A DNA stretch of 34,754 nt from Pedobacter agri PB92 (GTDB lineage Bacteria > Bacteroidota > Bacteroidia > Sphingobacteriales > Sphingobacteriaceae): the NCBI RefSeq assembly GCF_000258495.1, contig NZ_AJLG01000031.1, forward strand, positions 1-34,754, given 5' to 3'. The notes under the pieces are model-generated. The model was given only the letters and a program-made list of their open reading frames with translations. It was not told the DNA's origin and searched no databases. Shown here piece by piece: positions 16,528 to 25,585 of the stretch. Made by a program: the position numbers and the translations under genes. Each line of letters opens with the position of its first letter. The first letter of the stretch is position 1.

Positions 16528-17268
16528 TTGAGTAAGATTAAAATATCGGCTGTTGCTTACACCAACACCAAAGCTTTTATATACGGATTACAACATTCTG
16601 AGATCATCAATAAGATTGATTTAAGTTTAGATATCCCTTCAGATTGCGCTGCCAAAGTAATTAGTGGTCAAGTAGATATAGGTTTAATGCCTGTAGCTGC
16701 TATTCCGTTGGTTCCAAATGCAAATATCGTGGCAGATTATTGTATTGGTAGCGATGGTGCTGTAAATTCAGTATTCATTTTCAGCAATGTTCCAGTTGAA
16801 GAAATTAAAACGCTGCGATTAGATTCCCATTCCAGAACGTCAAATAATCTGGCTAAAGTTCTGCTTAAATTTTATTGGAATAAAGAAGTAGAATTTACCA
16901 CAGATGCTAATGCAAAAACTGATGCAATTGTTTTAATCGGCGATAGAACTTTCGGCAAAAAGGATGATTTCGCTTTTGCTTACGATATGGGCCAGGAGTG
17001 GAAAAACTTTACTGGCTTACCATTTATGTATGCTGCATGGGTGTCGAACAAAGAAATATCTCAGGAATTTAAAGCTGAATTTAATGCTGCCCTAAAACTC
17101 GGCTTAAACCATAGACAAGAGGTATTAAAGGACTTGCCTCCAGTTGAGAATTTTGACCTGGAAGATTATTTATATCGCAAACTTCAATTCGAAGTAACAG
17201 CAGATCGAAAAAAGGCCATGAAATTGTTTTTAGAATATATTGAGCATTTAGAAAAAGAGCCAGTTTAA
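16528..17268 (+). CDS. mqnA: Chorismate dehydratase MqnA
   Basis: MqnA removes water from chorismate to give 3-enolpyruvoylbenzoate, the first step of the futalosine pathway. The 246-residue protein has a periplasmic-binding-protein-like fold without a signal peptide. Family signs are KISAVAYTNTKAFIYGL at the start, 'PSDCAAKVISGQVDIGLMPVAAIPL', 'SDGAVNSVFIFS' and 'LPFMYAAWVSNK'. The start is a TTG (16528-16530); no better ATG precedes the conserved N-terminus. With mqnE upstream it supports menaquinone synthesis by the futalosine rather than the Men route. Confidence 0.92.
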   Translation: MSKIKISAVAYTNTKAFIYGLQHSEIINKIDLSLDIPSDCAAKVISGQVDIGLMPVAAIPLVPNANIVADYCIGSDGAVNSVFIFSNVPVEEIKTLRLDSHSRTSNNLAKVLLKFYWNKEVEFTTDANAKTDAIVLIGDRTFGKKDDFAFAYDMGQEWKNFTGLPFMYAAWVSNKEISQEFKAEFNAALKLGLNHRQEVLKDLPPVENFDLEDYLYRKLQFEVTADRKKAMKLFLEYIEHLEKEPV

Positions 17269-17309
17269 ATGATTGTCATTCTGTTTCAAGCAAAATATAA
17301 ATGTTAAAA

Positions 17310-17338
17310 AAAGGCAATCCGGGTTAAGGATTGCCTTT
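17310..17338. terminator. Bidirectional terminator between mqnA and hpf
   Basis: A perfect 11-bp stem (AAAGGCAATCC 17310-17320, GGATTGCCTTT 17328-17338) with a 7-base loop lies between the convergent genes. On the minus strand it ends in a run of seven T, making it a strong terminator for the hibernation-factor gene; on the plus strand the T-run is weaker. Confidence 0.85.
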
Positions 17339-17343
17339 CGCTT

Positions 17344-17658
17344 TTAATGTGATTTTAGTTTTCCGGCTATGGTTTCCAACTTGCTCTTCAATTTATTTAT
17401 TGCACCGCTAAGGGCTAGATCATAGTTATTACCTAAATTCGTAACTGCAATAGGTTCTTTGCCCGAAATTCTGGCTTCTAATAAACAACGCTTATCATCT
17501 AAACCATCTTTGCTACCATTTTCATCTGATAAATGAACTTCCAAACGGGTAATTAAATCATCAAATCTAGATAAGCCATCATTAATTAAGCCTTTGATTT
17601 TGTCTTCGTATTCCTGGTGTATGGTTAGGTTTTTGTCAGTATTCAGTTGAATCGTCAT
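17344..17658 (-). CDS. hpf: Ribosome hibernation promoting factor (HPF/RaiA family, short form)
   Basis: The 104-residue protein fits the short HPF/RaiA fold (beta-alpha-beta-beta-beta-alpha), which binds the 30S decoding region in slow growth. 'EYEDKIKGLINDGLSRFDDLITRLEVHLSDENG' and 'CLLEARISGKEPIAVTNLGNNYDLALSGAINKLKSKLE' match the family order of helix 1, exposed strand and helix 2. It lacks the C-terminal dimerisation domain of long HPF. It is a single gene, divergent from mutS and ended by a strong terminator. Its stop is 5 bp from that hairpin. Confidence 0.82.
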   Translation of the reverse strand: MTIQLNTDKNLTIHQEYEDKIKGLINDGLSRFDDLITRLEVHLSDENGSKDGLDDKRCLLEARISGKEPIAVTNLGNNYDLALSGAINKLKSKLETIAGKLKSH

Positions 17659-17981
17659 AATTAAAAAATTAGGTTAAACTATATAGGAATAACATAGAAT
17701 GTAAAGAAACGTTTTTAATATCCCCGTTTAATTTTTAAGTGTTTGGCTTTGAGCTAACTTTGTTTATAAACCTGATAGGAACGAACACGGAGTGCAACGG
17801 AGTAAAGTGGATAGCAGGACTGGAGTAACAAAAAAGTGCAGAACCCATGTTTTTCTACTAATTATTAAATATTCGATTTTAATGCCTGGTAAATAAATAA
17901 CAATCTTTCAACTTTTCAACAAAACAGCGGTAAAATGCGTAATCGTGCTATCTTTATAGCTTTTGCAAATTAATTTCAGTT
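17659..17981. other. Divergent hpf-mutS spacer
   Basis: No gene is visible in these 323 bp. The segment 17770-17826 is an unusually purine-rich block with spaced GGAG units and may be a dispersed repeat. A small GCTAT/ATAGC hairpin (17947-17960) followed by TTTTGC lies about 20 bp before the mutS start and might be part of its promoter or leader. Confidence 0.4.
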
Positions 17982-20594
17982 TTGGCTAAAGACACGAATA
18001 AAGAAACCCCGTTAATGCAACAATACAACGCCATTAAAGCGAAGTATCCAGGTGCACTTTTACTTTTTAGGGTTGGAGATTTTTACGAAACATTTGGCGA
18101 AGATGCCATAAAAACCGCTCAAATTTTAGGAATCGTTTTAACCCGAAGAGGCACTGGTCCGAATGGAGGTGCTTTGGAATTAGCCGGTTTTCCCCATCAT
18201 TCTTTAGACAATTACCTATCGAAATTAGTTAGAGCAGGGCAAAGGGTGGCTATTTGCGACCAATTAGAAGACCCAAAAGCCACCAAAACAATCGTTAAAC
18301 GTGGTGTTACCGAATTGGTTACGCCGGGAGTTGCTTATGGCGACAATATTGTTAATCAAAAATCTAATAATTATTTAGCTTCAGTTTTTTTTGATAAAAC
18401 ACAGATTGGCATTTCATTTTTAGATATTTCGACCGGTGAGTTTTTAATTGCTCAGGGAAATGGCGATTATATCGACAAACTTTTACAAGGTTTTAAACCG
18501 ACGGAGGTAATTTTTCAGAAATCAAAACGCCAAAATTTTTTAGAGCAATTTGGCGATCGGTTTTATACTTTCGGCCTGGATGAGTGGCCTTATACTTCTG
18601 ATTACGCAGAAGAAACCCTAACCAAACATTTTGATGTAGCTTCACTTAAAGGTTTCGGAATTGAGCGGCTGCAAAGTGGCATCGTTGCTGCCGGGGTTGT
18701 TTTGCATTATCTGGGTGAAACAGAGCACCGCAATTTACAGCACATTACTTCCATTAGCCGGATTGAAGAAGACCGATACATGTGGCTGGATCGGTTTACT
18801 ATCCGAAATCTGGAATTGGTAAATTCTGCCAATGATAATGCCGTCACACTATTCGATATTCTCGATCATACTTCTACACCAATGGGTGCTCGCTTACTTC
18901 AAAAATGGATTATTATGCCATTAAAGGAGCTGAAACCCATAGAGGAACGTTTGGGCATGGTAGATTTTTTTGTAAAAAATGAGGAAATTCAGCAAGAATT
19001 TTTAACCCATATCAAACAGATTGGCGACATCGAAAGACTGATTTCTAAAGTGGGTTTGCAACGTGTTGGTCCGAGGGAATTGGTGGCGTTAAAGCGAGCT
19101 TTAATTCATATAGAGGCTGTGAAAAATCTCGCAGCGAACTCTAAAAACACCTTTCTTATTAAAATTGCCGACCAGCTGAATCCTTGTTTGGCTATACGCG
19201 AGAGAATAGAGCGAGAACTTCAGCCTGAACCACCAGCATTATTGGTGAAGGGAAACGTGATTAGTGATGGTGTTGATGAAGATTTGGACCGATTACGTAA
19301 AATTGCTTTTGGTGGTAAAGATTATTTGGTTCAAATACAGAAGCGGGAGGCGGAAGCTACCGGTATTCCATCGCTAAAAATATCTTTTAACAATGTTTTT
19401 GGGTATTATCTGGAAGTTACCCATACCCATAAAGACAAGGTTCCGGAGGGCTGGATTCGCAAACAAACGTTAGTTAATGCGGAGCGTTATATCACACCTG
19501 AGCTAAAAGAATATGAAGAACAGATTTTAGGAGCTGAAGAAAAGATCCAGGCCATTGAGATTCGGTTGTATAATGAGCTAATGTATGAAACTGCAGGTTA
19601 CATTAAACCTATTCAGCTTAACGCATTTTTAATTGCACAACTCGATTGCCTATTATGTTTCGCCCAATTGGCTGAAAAAAATCATTACGTTAAACCTACA
19701 GTAAACAAAGATAAAGTTCTTGATATTAAAGGTGGTCGCCATCCGGTAATCGAAAAGCAATTGCCTGTAGGGCAGGAATATATTACGAATGATGTTTATC
19801 TGGACAGTGACTCGCAACAGATTATCATGATCACCGGACCAAACATGGCCGGTAAATCGGCGATTCTAAGGCAAACTGCGCTAATTGTTTTAATGGCTCA
19901 AATGGGAAGTTTTGTACCTGCAAAAGCTGCTGATGTAGGTTTGGTGGATAAAATTTTTACCCGCGTAGGCGCATCTGATAATATCTCATCTGGCGAAAGT
20001 ACTTTCATGGTGGAAATGAATGAAACAGCCAGTATCTTAAATAATATTTCAGATAACAGTTTGATTTTGCTGGATGAAATTGGTCGTGGAACAAGCACTT
20101 ACGATGGTATTTCTATTGCATGGGCTATAGCTGAGTTTTTACACCAGCATCCCACTTCTCGCCCTAAAACTTTGTTTGCTACGCATTATCATGAACTGAA
20201 TGAACTGGCTAATACAATGCCACGCATTAAAAATTTCAATGTTTCCGTTAAGGAAATGACCAATAAAGTTATTTTCCTAAGAAAATTAGTTCCGGGTGGG
20301 AGTGAACATAGTTTTGGTATCCATGTGGCTAAAATGGCCGGCATGCCGCCGAAACTGATTGGAAGAGCAAACGAGATATTGAAAAAACTGGAGATCGATA
20401 GGACGGAAGGGCAGAGCATAAAGGATAGTATTAAGAAAGTACAAAATCAAGCTTACCAGTTACAAATGTTCGCGATTGATGATCCCGTGTTAGTTAAAAT
20501 TCGTGATACGCTAAATAATTTGGATGTAAACGCTTTGACTCCTGTAGAGGCATTACTGAAATTGGATGAAATTCAACGACTGATAAAAAATTAA
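17982..20594 (+). CDS. mutS: DNA mismatch repair protein MutS
   Basis: The 870-residue protein is a full-length MutS. The mismatch-reading Phe-X-Glu motif is F34-Y35-E36 in [13 protein letters not shown]. The connector, core and clamp regions follow ('[16 protein letters not shown]' marks the core domain). The ATPase has Walker A GPNMAGKS at 619-626, Walker B '[22 protein letters not shown]' (Asp698, Glu699) and 'FATHYHEL'. A C-terminal tail after residue 800 is of the MutS1 type. The start is a TTG (17982-17984), which gives the family N-terminus [16 protein letters not shown]; no ATG is better placed. It acts on replication mismatches together with MutL. Confidence 0.97.
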   Translation: MAKDTNKETPLMQQYNAIKAKYPGALLLFRVGDFYETFGEDAIKTAQILGIVLTRRGTGPNGGALELAGFPHHSLDNYLSKLVRAGQRVAICDQLEDPKATKTIVKRGVTELVTPGVAYGDNIVNQKSNNYLASVFFDKTQIGISFLDISTGEFLIAQGNGDYIDKLLQGFKPTEVIFQKSKRQNFLEQFGDRFYTFGLDEWPYTSDYAEETLTKHFDVASLKGFGIERLQSGIVAAGVVLHYLGETEHRNLQHITSISRIEEDRYMWLDRFTIRNLELVNSANDNAVTLFDILDHTSTPMGARLLQKWIIMPLKELKPIEERLGMVDFFVKNEEIQQEFLTHIKQIGDIERLISKVGLQRVGPRELVALKRALIHIEAVKNLAANSKNTFLIKIADQLNPCLAIRERIERELQPEPPALLVKGNVISDGVDEDLDRLRKIAFGGKDYLVQIQKREAEATGIPSLKISFNNVFGYYLEVTHTHKDKVPEGWIRKQTLVNAERYITPELKEYEEQILGAEEKIQAIEIRLYNELMYETAGYIKPIQLNAFLIAQLDCLLCFAQLAEKNHYVKPTVNKDKVLDIKGGRHPVIEKQLPVGQEYITNDVYLDSDSQQIIMITGPNMAGKSAILRQTALIVLMAQMGSFVPAKAADVGLVDKIFTRVGASDNISSGESTFMVEMNETASILNNISDNSLILLDEIGRGTSTYDGISIAWAIAEFLHQHPTSRPKTLFATHYHELNELANTMPRIKNFNVSVKEMTNKVIFLRKLVPGGSEHSFGIHVAKMAGMPPKLIGRANEILKKLEIDRTEGQSIKDSIKKVQNQAYQLQMFAIDDPVLVKIRDTLNNLDVNALTPVEALLKLDEIQRLIKN

Positions 20595-20662
20595 AATAGG
20601 TTTTTAGTGTATCGCAGTTAAGGCATGAGATTTTAACCGATATCCTAACCTGATGTTGTACT

Positions 20663-21169
20663 ATGGAAAAAACCCTTAACCTTAAAATTTATCTCTTTGG
20701 CTTTTTAGCCGTTTTGCTATTTTTATCCTCTTGCAGCTCTAGAAAATATACCGTCAAGAGCGAAACTAAAGCGGCAAAAGCAGCCGATGCAATGTCGAAT
20801 TTGAAGAGTAAACAACTTTATAAGTTTATAACGGATTGGACCGGTGTAAAGTACCGCTTCGGCGGATTAGATAAAAACGGAATTGATTGTTCAGGCTTTG
20901 CGTTTCTGCTGGAGAAAGAAATCTACGGCATAACTTTACCTCGAATTTCTCGCGACCAAGCCAAAGCGGTGAATAAAAAAAGCATTGATAATTTAAAAGA
21001 GGGCGATTTAGTTTTCTTTTCTTTCGGAGGGAATGATGTTGACCACGTTGGCGTTTACCTTAACAACGGTTTTTTTGTACATGCCAGTACCAATAGGGGC
21101 GTAATTGTTGATGATTTGAATTTACCTGCCTATCAGAGGGTTTTAGTGAAATCAGGTTCGGTTAATTAA
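20663..21169 (+). CDS. NlpC/P60 family cell-wall hydrolase, lipoprotein
   Basis: The 168-residue C40 peptidase has a lipoprotein signal ending LFLSSC (Cys24), so it is tethered in the envelope. The catalytic Cys76 lies in NGIDCSGFAFLLE, the catalytic His128 in VDHVGVYL, and the third polar residue is probably His140 in FFVHASTNRGVIVDDL. The domain starts around 'GVKYRFGG'. Such enzymes cut D-Glu-diaminopimelate bonds in peptidoglycan stem peptides. It lies 68 bp after mutS and could read through from it, but the two are not functionally linked. Confidence 0.92.
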   Translation: MEKTLNLKIYLFGFLAVLLFLSSCSSRKYTVKSETKAAKAADAMSNLKSKQLYKFITDWTGVKYRFGGLDKNGIDCSGFAFLLEKEIYGITLPRISRDQAKAVNKKSIDNLKEGDLVFFSFGGNDVDHVGVYLNNGFFVHASTNRGVIVDDLNLPAYQRVLVKSGSVN

Positions 21170-21275
21170 GCAAGTTTGATTATGAATGAAGCGAAGCATT
21201 CCAGGCTATGCGATTCATTGTGCATAGATTATTATTATTCGCAAACTAAAATTAATTAAATTTCGTTTTAAGTCT

Positions 21276-21743
21276 ATGCGTATATTTTTTATAATCTGCT
21301 TATCTTTAGTTACTTATTCTGTAAATGCGCAAGTGAGGTTGCTTACACTTGATGATTTGGATAAAAGGGTAGCCAAAGGAAAAGATACAACATACGTAAT
21401 AAATTTTTGGGCTACTTCGTGTTCTCCTTGTGTGGCAGAATTACCGCATTTTGAAAAGCTACGCACTGAAAATGAAAAGAAGCCGCTTAAGGTACTTTTA
21501 GTAAGTTTAGATTTCAAATCGAAATTACAAAGAGAGGTTATTCCGTTTGTCAATAATAATAACATTAAAGCCGAGGTTTATCTTTTGAATGAGCCAGATC
21601 AGCAAAAATATATCGAACGAATAGACAAAAAATGGTCAGGTGCGATTCCTGCAACTTTGTTTGTAAACAAAAAGGTCAGACGTTTTTACGAGAAAGAATT
21701 TACGGCAGAAGAATTAAAAAGCACTTTATTGAACTTAAAATAA
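21276..21743 (+). CDS. TlpA-like thioredoxin-fold protein, exported
   Basis: The 155-residue protein has a cleavable signal peptide (MRIFFIICLSLVTYSVNAQ) and a thioredoxin domain with the redox motif FWATSCSPC (Cys49, Cys52) followed by 'VAELPHFEKL', as in TlpA/ResA-like periplasmic oxidoreductases. The cis-Pro is in 'GAIPATLFVN'. It is separated by 7 bp from a second thioredoxin-fold gene, so the two form an operon. The likely role is handling disulfides or oxidative stress in the periplasm; the partner is not evident. Confidence 0.86.
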   Translation: MRIFFIICLSLVTYSVNAQVRLLTLDDLDKRVAKGKDTTYVINFWATSCSPCVAELPHFEKLRTENEKKPLKVLLVSLDFKSKLQREVIPFVNNNNIKAEVYLLNEPDQQKYIERIDKKWSGAIPATLFVNKKVRRFYEKEFTAEELKSTLLNLK

Positions 21744-21750
21744 GATCGTT

Positions 21751-22356
21751 ATGAAAAATCTATTTCTAATTGGCTTACTACTGGTTTCGAGTGTTGCGTT
21801 TGCACAAACCAACGGTTATAAAGTTGGTGATGTAGTTAAAGATTTCTCATTAAAAAATGTAAATAACAAAACCGTTTCGTTAGCTGATTATCAAAACGCA
21901 AAAGGATATATTGTCGTTTTCACCTGCAATACCTGTCCGGTTGCGAAAGCCTATCAAGAAAGGGTCTCGAACTTGAACAACACTTTTGCGGCTACAGGTT
22001 ATCCGGTGATTGCCATAAATCCAAATGATGCCGGTGCTGTTCCGGGCGAAAGCTTTGAAAAGATGCAAGTTTTAGCTAAAGAAAAGAATTTCAGTTTTCC
22101 ATACTTATTAGATCCGGAACATGTAGTAACTAAACAATTTGGTGCTTTAAAAACACCTCATGTTTTTGTGTTGAGCAAAACGGGCAATGGTAATGTGGTA
22201 GAATATATCGGTGCGATTGATAATGATGCCGAAGGCGATAATCCGGATAAAGTGAACTATGTAGAAAATGCTATCAAAGAATTATCTGCCGGTAGAAATC
22301 CAACTGTTTCTTTTACCAAAGCAGTGGGTTGCAGCATAAAATGGAAGAAAGAATAA
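21751..22356 (+). CDS. Thioredoxin-fold (AhpC/TSA-Redoxin-like) protein, exported
   Basis: The 201-residue protein has a signal peptide (MKNLFLIGLLLVSSVAFAQT) and a peroxiredoxin-like fold. 'YKVGDVVKDFSLKNVNNKTVSL' opens the domain, and FTCNTCPVAKAYQERV carries Cys59 and Cys62 in a C-N-T-C motif. 'LLDPEHVVTKQFGALKTPHVFVL' includes the cis-Pro. A final conserved Cys is in 'AVGCSIKWK'. This is the secreted redoxin type common in Bacteroidota. It is probably co-transcribed with the TlpA-like gene, and the two may work as a redox pair. Electron donor unknown. Confidence 0.86.
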   Translation: MKNLFLIGLLLVSSVAFAQTNGYKVGDVVKDFSLKNVNNKTVSLADYQNAKGYIVVFTCNTCPVAKAYQERVSNLNNTFAATGYPVIAINPNDAGAVPGESFEKMQVLAKEKNFSFPYLLDPEHVVTKQFGALKTPHVFVLSKTGNGNVVEYIGAIDNDAEGDNPDKVNYVENAIKELSAGRNPTVSFTKAVGCSIKWKKE

Positions 22357-22388
22357 CTTAGGCATCCTTTCTCTATAATCAGTAAATA

Positions 22389-22601
22389 TTATTTCTTCCT
22401 TGAAGCGACAAAAACAAAAACACCTGCTACCAAAATAATTCCGCCTACATATGGTGGCCAGTTTACTGATTTCTCTTTATCTGCCGAAATTTGGATGGGG
22501 CCAGCATCAACAATTTTTTCTTTTTTAGTATAGGTAAACCCTCTCCAAACGAGCATGGCTATTCCAACTATAATTAATATAAGTCCTACAGATTTGTTCA
22601 T
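22389..22601 (-). CDS. DUF3185 family small membrane protein
   Basis: The 70-residue protein has two hydrophobic segments (residues about 4-20 and 50-66) around a short polar loop, and a basic tail (SRKK). 'VGLILIIVGIAMLVWRGFTYTKKEKIVDAGPI' matches the DUF3185 pattern, where the loop usually reads 'ID.GP..' and is followed by an 'E.....P....G...' helix. Inner membrane; function unknown. It is convergent with the redoxin gene, 32 bp apart. Confidence 0.72.
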   Translation of the reverse strand: MNKSVGLILIIVGIAMLVWRGFTYTKKEKIVDAGPIQISADKEKSVNWPPYVGGIILVAGVFVFVASRKK

Positions 22602-22642
22602 AATGTTTTTCTTTTACGAACATATCTAAGCATATTATTGTT

Positions 22643-23441
22643 TTAAAAGGAATAACCTAAGGTAATTTTGGCAGAGTTGTTTCTCAAATTTGTTCCATTA
22701 CTAAATATGCCATAAACCTTCCTTATTTTAAGGAAAAAGGATAGGTCTGTTGCCAAGCCATTAATTCTTTCATCTGTATAATTAATATTGCGCTTTAAAC
22801 CAATGGTACTTCCAATAAATAATCGGAAACCGTATTGCCGATCTTTATTTTTGCTTCCTTGCCAGATAATTTCAGTAGATCCACCTGTGGTAAACATTGT
22901 GGTCTGATTAGCGCTTATGGAAAGTGAGTCGTTAGTTGACCTAACATTTTTTCTAAATGAACTATAACCGCCACCTTCATACACAATGGCGTTATCCCAG
23001 CTGATGATTCTAAATTCAGTATTCCCTGATCTTTCCAGCAATTCCGATTGAAGTTCTGGCACCTAGACCGATAAAACCTTGATCATAAAAATTTTTAAGG
23101 ACGATACGTTGTGCGTTTTCATATCCGTTGCCGGTTCCGCCAAAATAGGTGAATGCCCCATAAGAAAAATTAATATTATCTATAACATGTGAACGATTAT
23201 AATTTACAAATCCCATTACCATTTCGCCGGTTTCGAATGGAAGGCTATTGTTTGCAAAACTGGCACTGATATAGTTTTTTGATTTCACACTGTCGGCCAT
23301 CATGGGCTTTGGAAGATATGCCATGTGATTTGATGTTGCCGCAGGTGTATAAAACACAGGCAATTTGCTAACTACACTGCATGAGGAAAAAATTGTGATC
23401 GAAAATGATCCAATTAGGAGTAGAATGTTTAGAGAGCGCAT
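22643..23441 (-). pseudogene. Outer membrane beta-barrel-like lipoprotein, split by a single-base frameshift
   Basis: The first frame (ATG 23439-23441) has a lipoprotein-type signal (IFSSC) and runs 141 codons to a TGA at 23016-23018, ending '..GIAGKIREY'. Skipping the T of that TGA continues directly as EFRIISWDNAIVYEGGGYSS and on to 22643, ending in 'ITLGYSF', a terminal aromatic typical of outer membrane barrels. The repaired protein would be about 265 residues of alternating beta-strand sequence. The family resembles uncharacterised Bacteroidota outer membrane proteins. As with mqnE, one extra base explains the break. The short downstream frame taken alone would need a GTG start inside the first and lack a signal. 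Confidence 0.75.
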
Positions 23442-23477
23442 AAATTTAGAAATGTTCTAGTTCTTTTGTATTAAATG

Positions 23478-23861
23478 TTATTCATCAAAGAAATCAACTA
23501 ATCCTCCAATAAAATACTCATCAATTCCTTCAGTAAAATCTTTGTAATCTTCATCAGGGATATTGGTTTGCTTAAATTCCAAAGAGGTTCCCTTTTTATC
23601 TTCGTGAAGTTTAATGGTTACAATTGAAGGTTCTCCTTCTTCACCGAAATACCATTGTTGTACAATCTTCTTATTTGTTTCAAACTCGATATTTTTTCCG
23701 ACAATATCACCATCCCAGAATGAAAATTCTGTACCCGGAGTTTCTTCAAACTCAACCTCTGCACCTGTCCAGAGTTTTATGCTGATGTCTTTCGTAAGCG
23801 CAAGATAAACTTCTTCAGGGCTTGCTGGTATATAAGTATATTTTTTATAGTCTTTCATCAA
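23478..23861 (-). CDS. START-like (SRPBCC) domain protein
   Basis: The 127-residue acidic cytoplasmic protein has the SRPBCC helix-grip pattern: 'YTYIPASPEEVYLALTKDISIKLWTGAEVEF', 'EFSFWDGDIVGKNIEFETNKKIVQQWYFG', 'SIVTIKLHEDKKGTSLEFKQTNIPDEDYKDFTEGIDEYF'. This matches the AHSA1-like/START-like proteins that are single and well conserved in Bacteroidota. The ligand is unknown. It is 31 bp downstream of the acyl-CoA dehydrogenase gene on the same strand. Confidence 0.82.
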   Translation of the reverse strand: MMKDYKKYTYIPASPEEVYLALTKDISIKLWTGAEVEFEETPGTEFSFWDGDIVGKNIEFETNKKIVQQWYFGEEGEPSIVTIKLHEDKKGTSLEFKQTNIPDEDYKDFTEGIDEYFIGGLVDFFDE

Positions 23862-23892
23862 TACTCTATCTCAATATTTTTCTAATTCTATT

Positions 23893-25083
23893 TTATTTGA
23901 AAGCGTTTATGCCTGTAACATCCATTCCGGTAATTAGTAAATGAATATCATGAGTACCTTCGTAAGTAACTACAGATTCAAGATTCATCATGTGACGCAT
24001 AATAGAATATTCGCCGGTAATACCCATTCCACCAAGCATTTGACGGGCATTTCTGGCTATATCCAGCGCAACCTCAACACTATTTCTTTTAGCCATTGAT
24101 ATCTGTTCGGCGGTGGCGCGGTTTTCACTTTTAAGCACACCAAGTCGCCACACCAAAAGTTGCCCCTTAGTAATTTCCGTTACCATTTCAGCCAGTTTTT
24201 TTTGCTGTAACTGGAAACCACCAATAGGTTTTCCAAATTGTATTCTTTCTTTTGAATAGCGTAAAGCTGTGTCATAACAATCCATAGCAGCGCCCAAAGC
24301 ACCCCATGCAATGCCATAACGGGCCTGGTTCAAACAACCCAATGGACCTTTTAAGCCACTAATTTCTGGAAAAACATTTTCTTTCGGAACCTGAACATTA
24401 TCAAATACAAGCTCACCCGTTGCTGATGCACGTAAACTCCATTTATTATGGGTTTCTGGAGTTGTAAAGCCATCCATTCCGCGTTCAACCACCATACCTC
24501 TGATTTTGCCCGACTCATCTTTTGCCCACACCACTGCAATATCAGCAAAAGGTGCGTTGCTGATCCACATTTTAGCACCATTTAATATATAGTGCGAGCC
24601 AGCATCTTTAATATTGGTAACCATCCCACCTGGATTTGAACCATGATCAGGCTCAGTTAACCCAAAGCAGCCCATTAGTTCACCGCTGGCTAACTTTGGA
24701 AGATATTTTTTACGTTGATCTTCACTTCCATAGGCATAAATTGGATACATTACTAACGAACCTTGCACAGAAGCAGTTGATCGGATGCCAGAATCCCCAC
24801 GCTCAATTTCCTGCATCAAAATTCCATATGCTGTGTAATCTAAACCTGCTCCACCATATTCAACTGGGATCGTGGGACCAAATGCGCCAATATCAGCTAA
24901 TCCTTTAATTAAATGTTTTGGAAATTCGGCTTTTTGCGCATAATCTTCAATGATTGGACTCACTTCTTTTTTCACCCATTCCCTGGCCGTATCCCTGATT
25001 AATTTATGCTCATCAGTTAATAATTCATCTAAAAAATAGTAGTCTGGAGCTTCGTATAGGTCTTTTTTGGTTGATATGCTCAT
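23893..25083 (-). CDS. gcdH: Acyl-CoA dehydrogenase, glutaryl-CoA dehydrogenase type
   Basis: The 396-residue FAD enzyme has the acyl-CoA dehydrogenase signatures 'GCFGLTEPDHGSNPGGM' and 'RNARQMLGGMGITGEYSIMRHMMNLESV', and the catalytic base Glu375 in VTYEGTHDIHLLITG. 'EIERGDSGIRS' (Arg97 region) and 'YEGTHDIH' are characteristic of glutaryl-CoA dehydrogenase, which oxidises and decarboxylates glutaryl-CoA to crotonyl-CoA in lysine and tryptophan breakdown. The subfamily is fairly clear; the true substrate is inferred. No electron-transfer flavoprotein gene is near. It is divergent from folB across 111 bp. Confidence 0.85.
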   Translation of the reverse strand: MSISTKKDLYEAPDYYFLDELLTDEHKLIRDTAREWVKKEVSPIIEDYAQKAEFPKHLIKGLADIGAFGPTIPVEYGGAGLDYTAYGILMQEIERGDSGIRSTASVQGSLVMYPIYAYGSEDQRKKYLPKLASGELMGCFGLTEPDHGSNPGGMVTNIKDAGSHYILNGAKMWISNAPFADIAVVWAKDESGKIRGMVVERGMDGFTTPETHNKWSLRASATGELVFDNVQVPKENVFPEISGLKGPLGCLNQARYGIAWGALGAAMDCYDTALRYSKERIQFGKPIGGFQLQQKKLAEMVTEITKGQLLVWRLGVLKSENRATAEQISMAKRNSVEVALDIARNARQMLGGMGITGEYSIMRHMMNLESVVTYEGTHDIHLLITGMDVTGINAFK

Positions 25084-25194
25084 TTAAGTTCTTTTATCTG
25101 GTTAAGAAATCCGTTCATTTCAAAGGTAACAATTTACCGCAATGAGCATTATATTCGCAGATAAAAAATTAATTTTGATCCATATATTATATAG

Positions 25195-25563
25195 ATGAAT
25201 CCATTCAAACAAACTGTTGCTTTAAAAGATGTGAAATGTTTCGCGTTGCATGGCTTCTATCCGGAAGAGCAGCTTACGGGCAATCATTTTATTGTCGATT
25301 TAGAAACAACTTTCTTGCCCATAGGGTTTGACGATGAGTTGGCTCAAACAGTAAACTATGAAGACTTAAACCAAATTATACTGGAAGAAATGAGAAACAC
25401 ACAAAAGCTTCTGGAAACTGTTCTAAATAATATCATCAATAAAGTTATTGCACTATACCCATTTGTGGAAAGGGTAGAAGTGAGCATTAAAAAGCTTAAC
25501 CCGCCAATGCCTGGTCAGGTGGGGCAGTCCTTTGTTCAACTCAGTTATCAAACAGAAAAATAG
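25195..25563 (+). CDS. folB: Dihydroneopterin aldolase
   Basis: The 122-residue FolB makes 6-hydroxymethyl-dihydropterin in folate synthesis. The typical 'ALHGFYPEEQLTGNHFIVD' start carries the active-site Glu24/25; Tyr55 is in VNYEDLNQII, Glu74 in LLETVLNNI, and the catalytic Lys100 in VSIKKLNPPMPGQV. Length and spacing match the family. It acts as an oligomer in the cytoplasm. Single gene; it converges with the thioesterase gene, 22 bp apart. Confidence 0.92.
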   Translation: MNPFKQTVALKDVKCFALHGFYPEEQLTGNHFIVDLETTFLPIGFDDELAQTVNYEDLNQIILEEMRNTQKLLETVLNNIINKVIALYPFVERVEVSIKKLNPPMPGQVGQSFVQLSYQTEK

Positions 25564-25585
25564 TAAAAGGCTTTTACAATAAGTA

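Noticed and set aside
21182..21259. 25-codon ORF with two Cys codons between the NlpC and TlpA-like genes
   Set aside because: Checked as another possible leader peptide; the Cys codons are apart, no competing hairpins, and the downstream genes are not amino acid biosynthetic.
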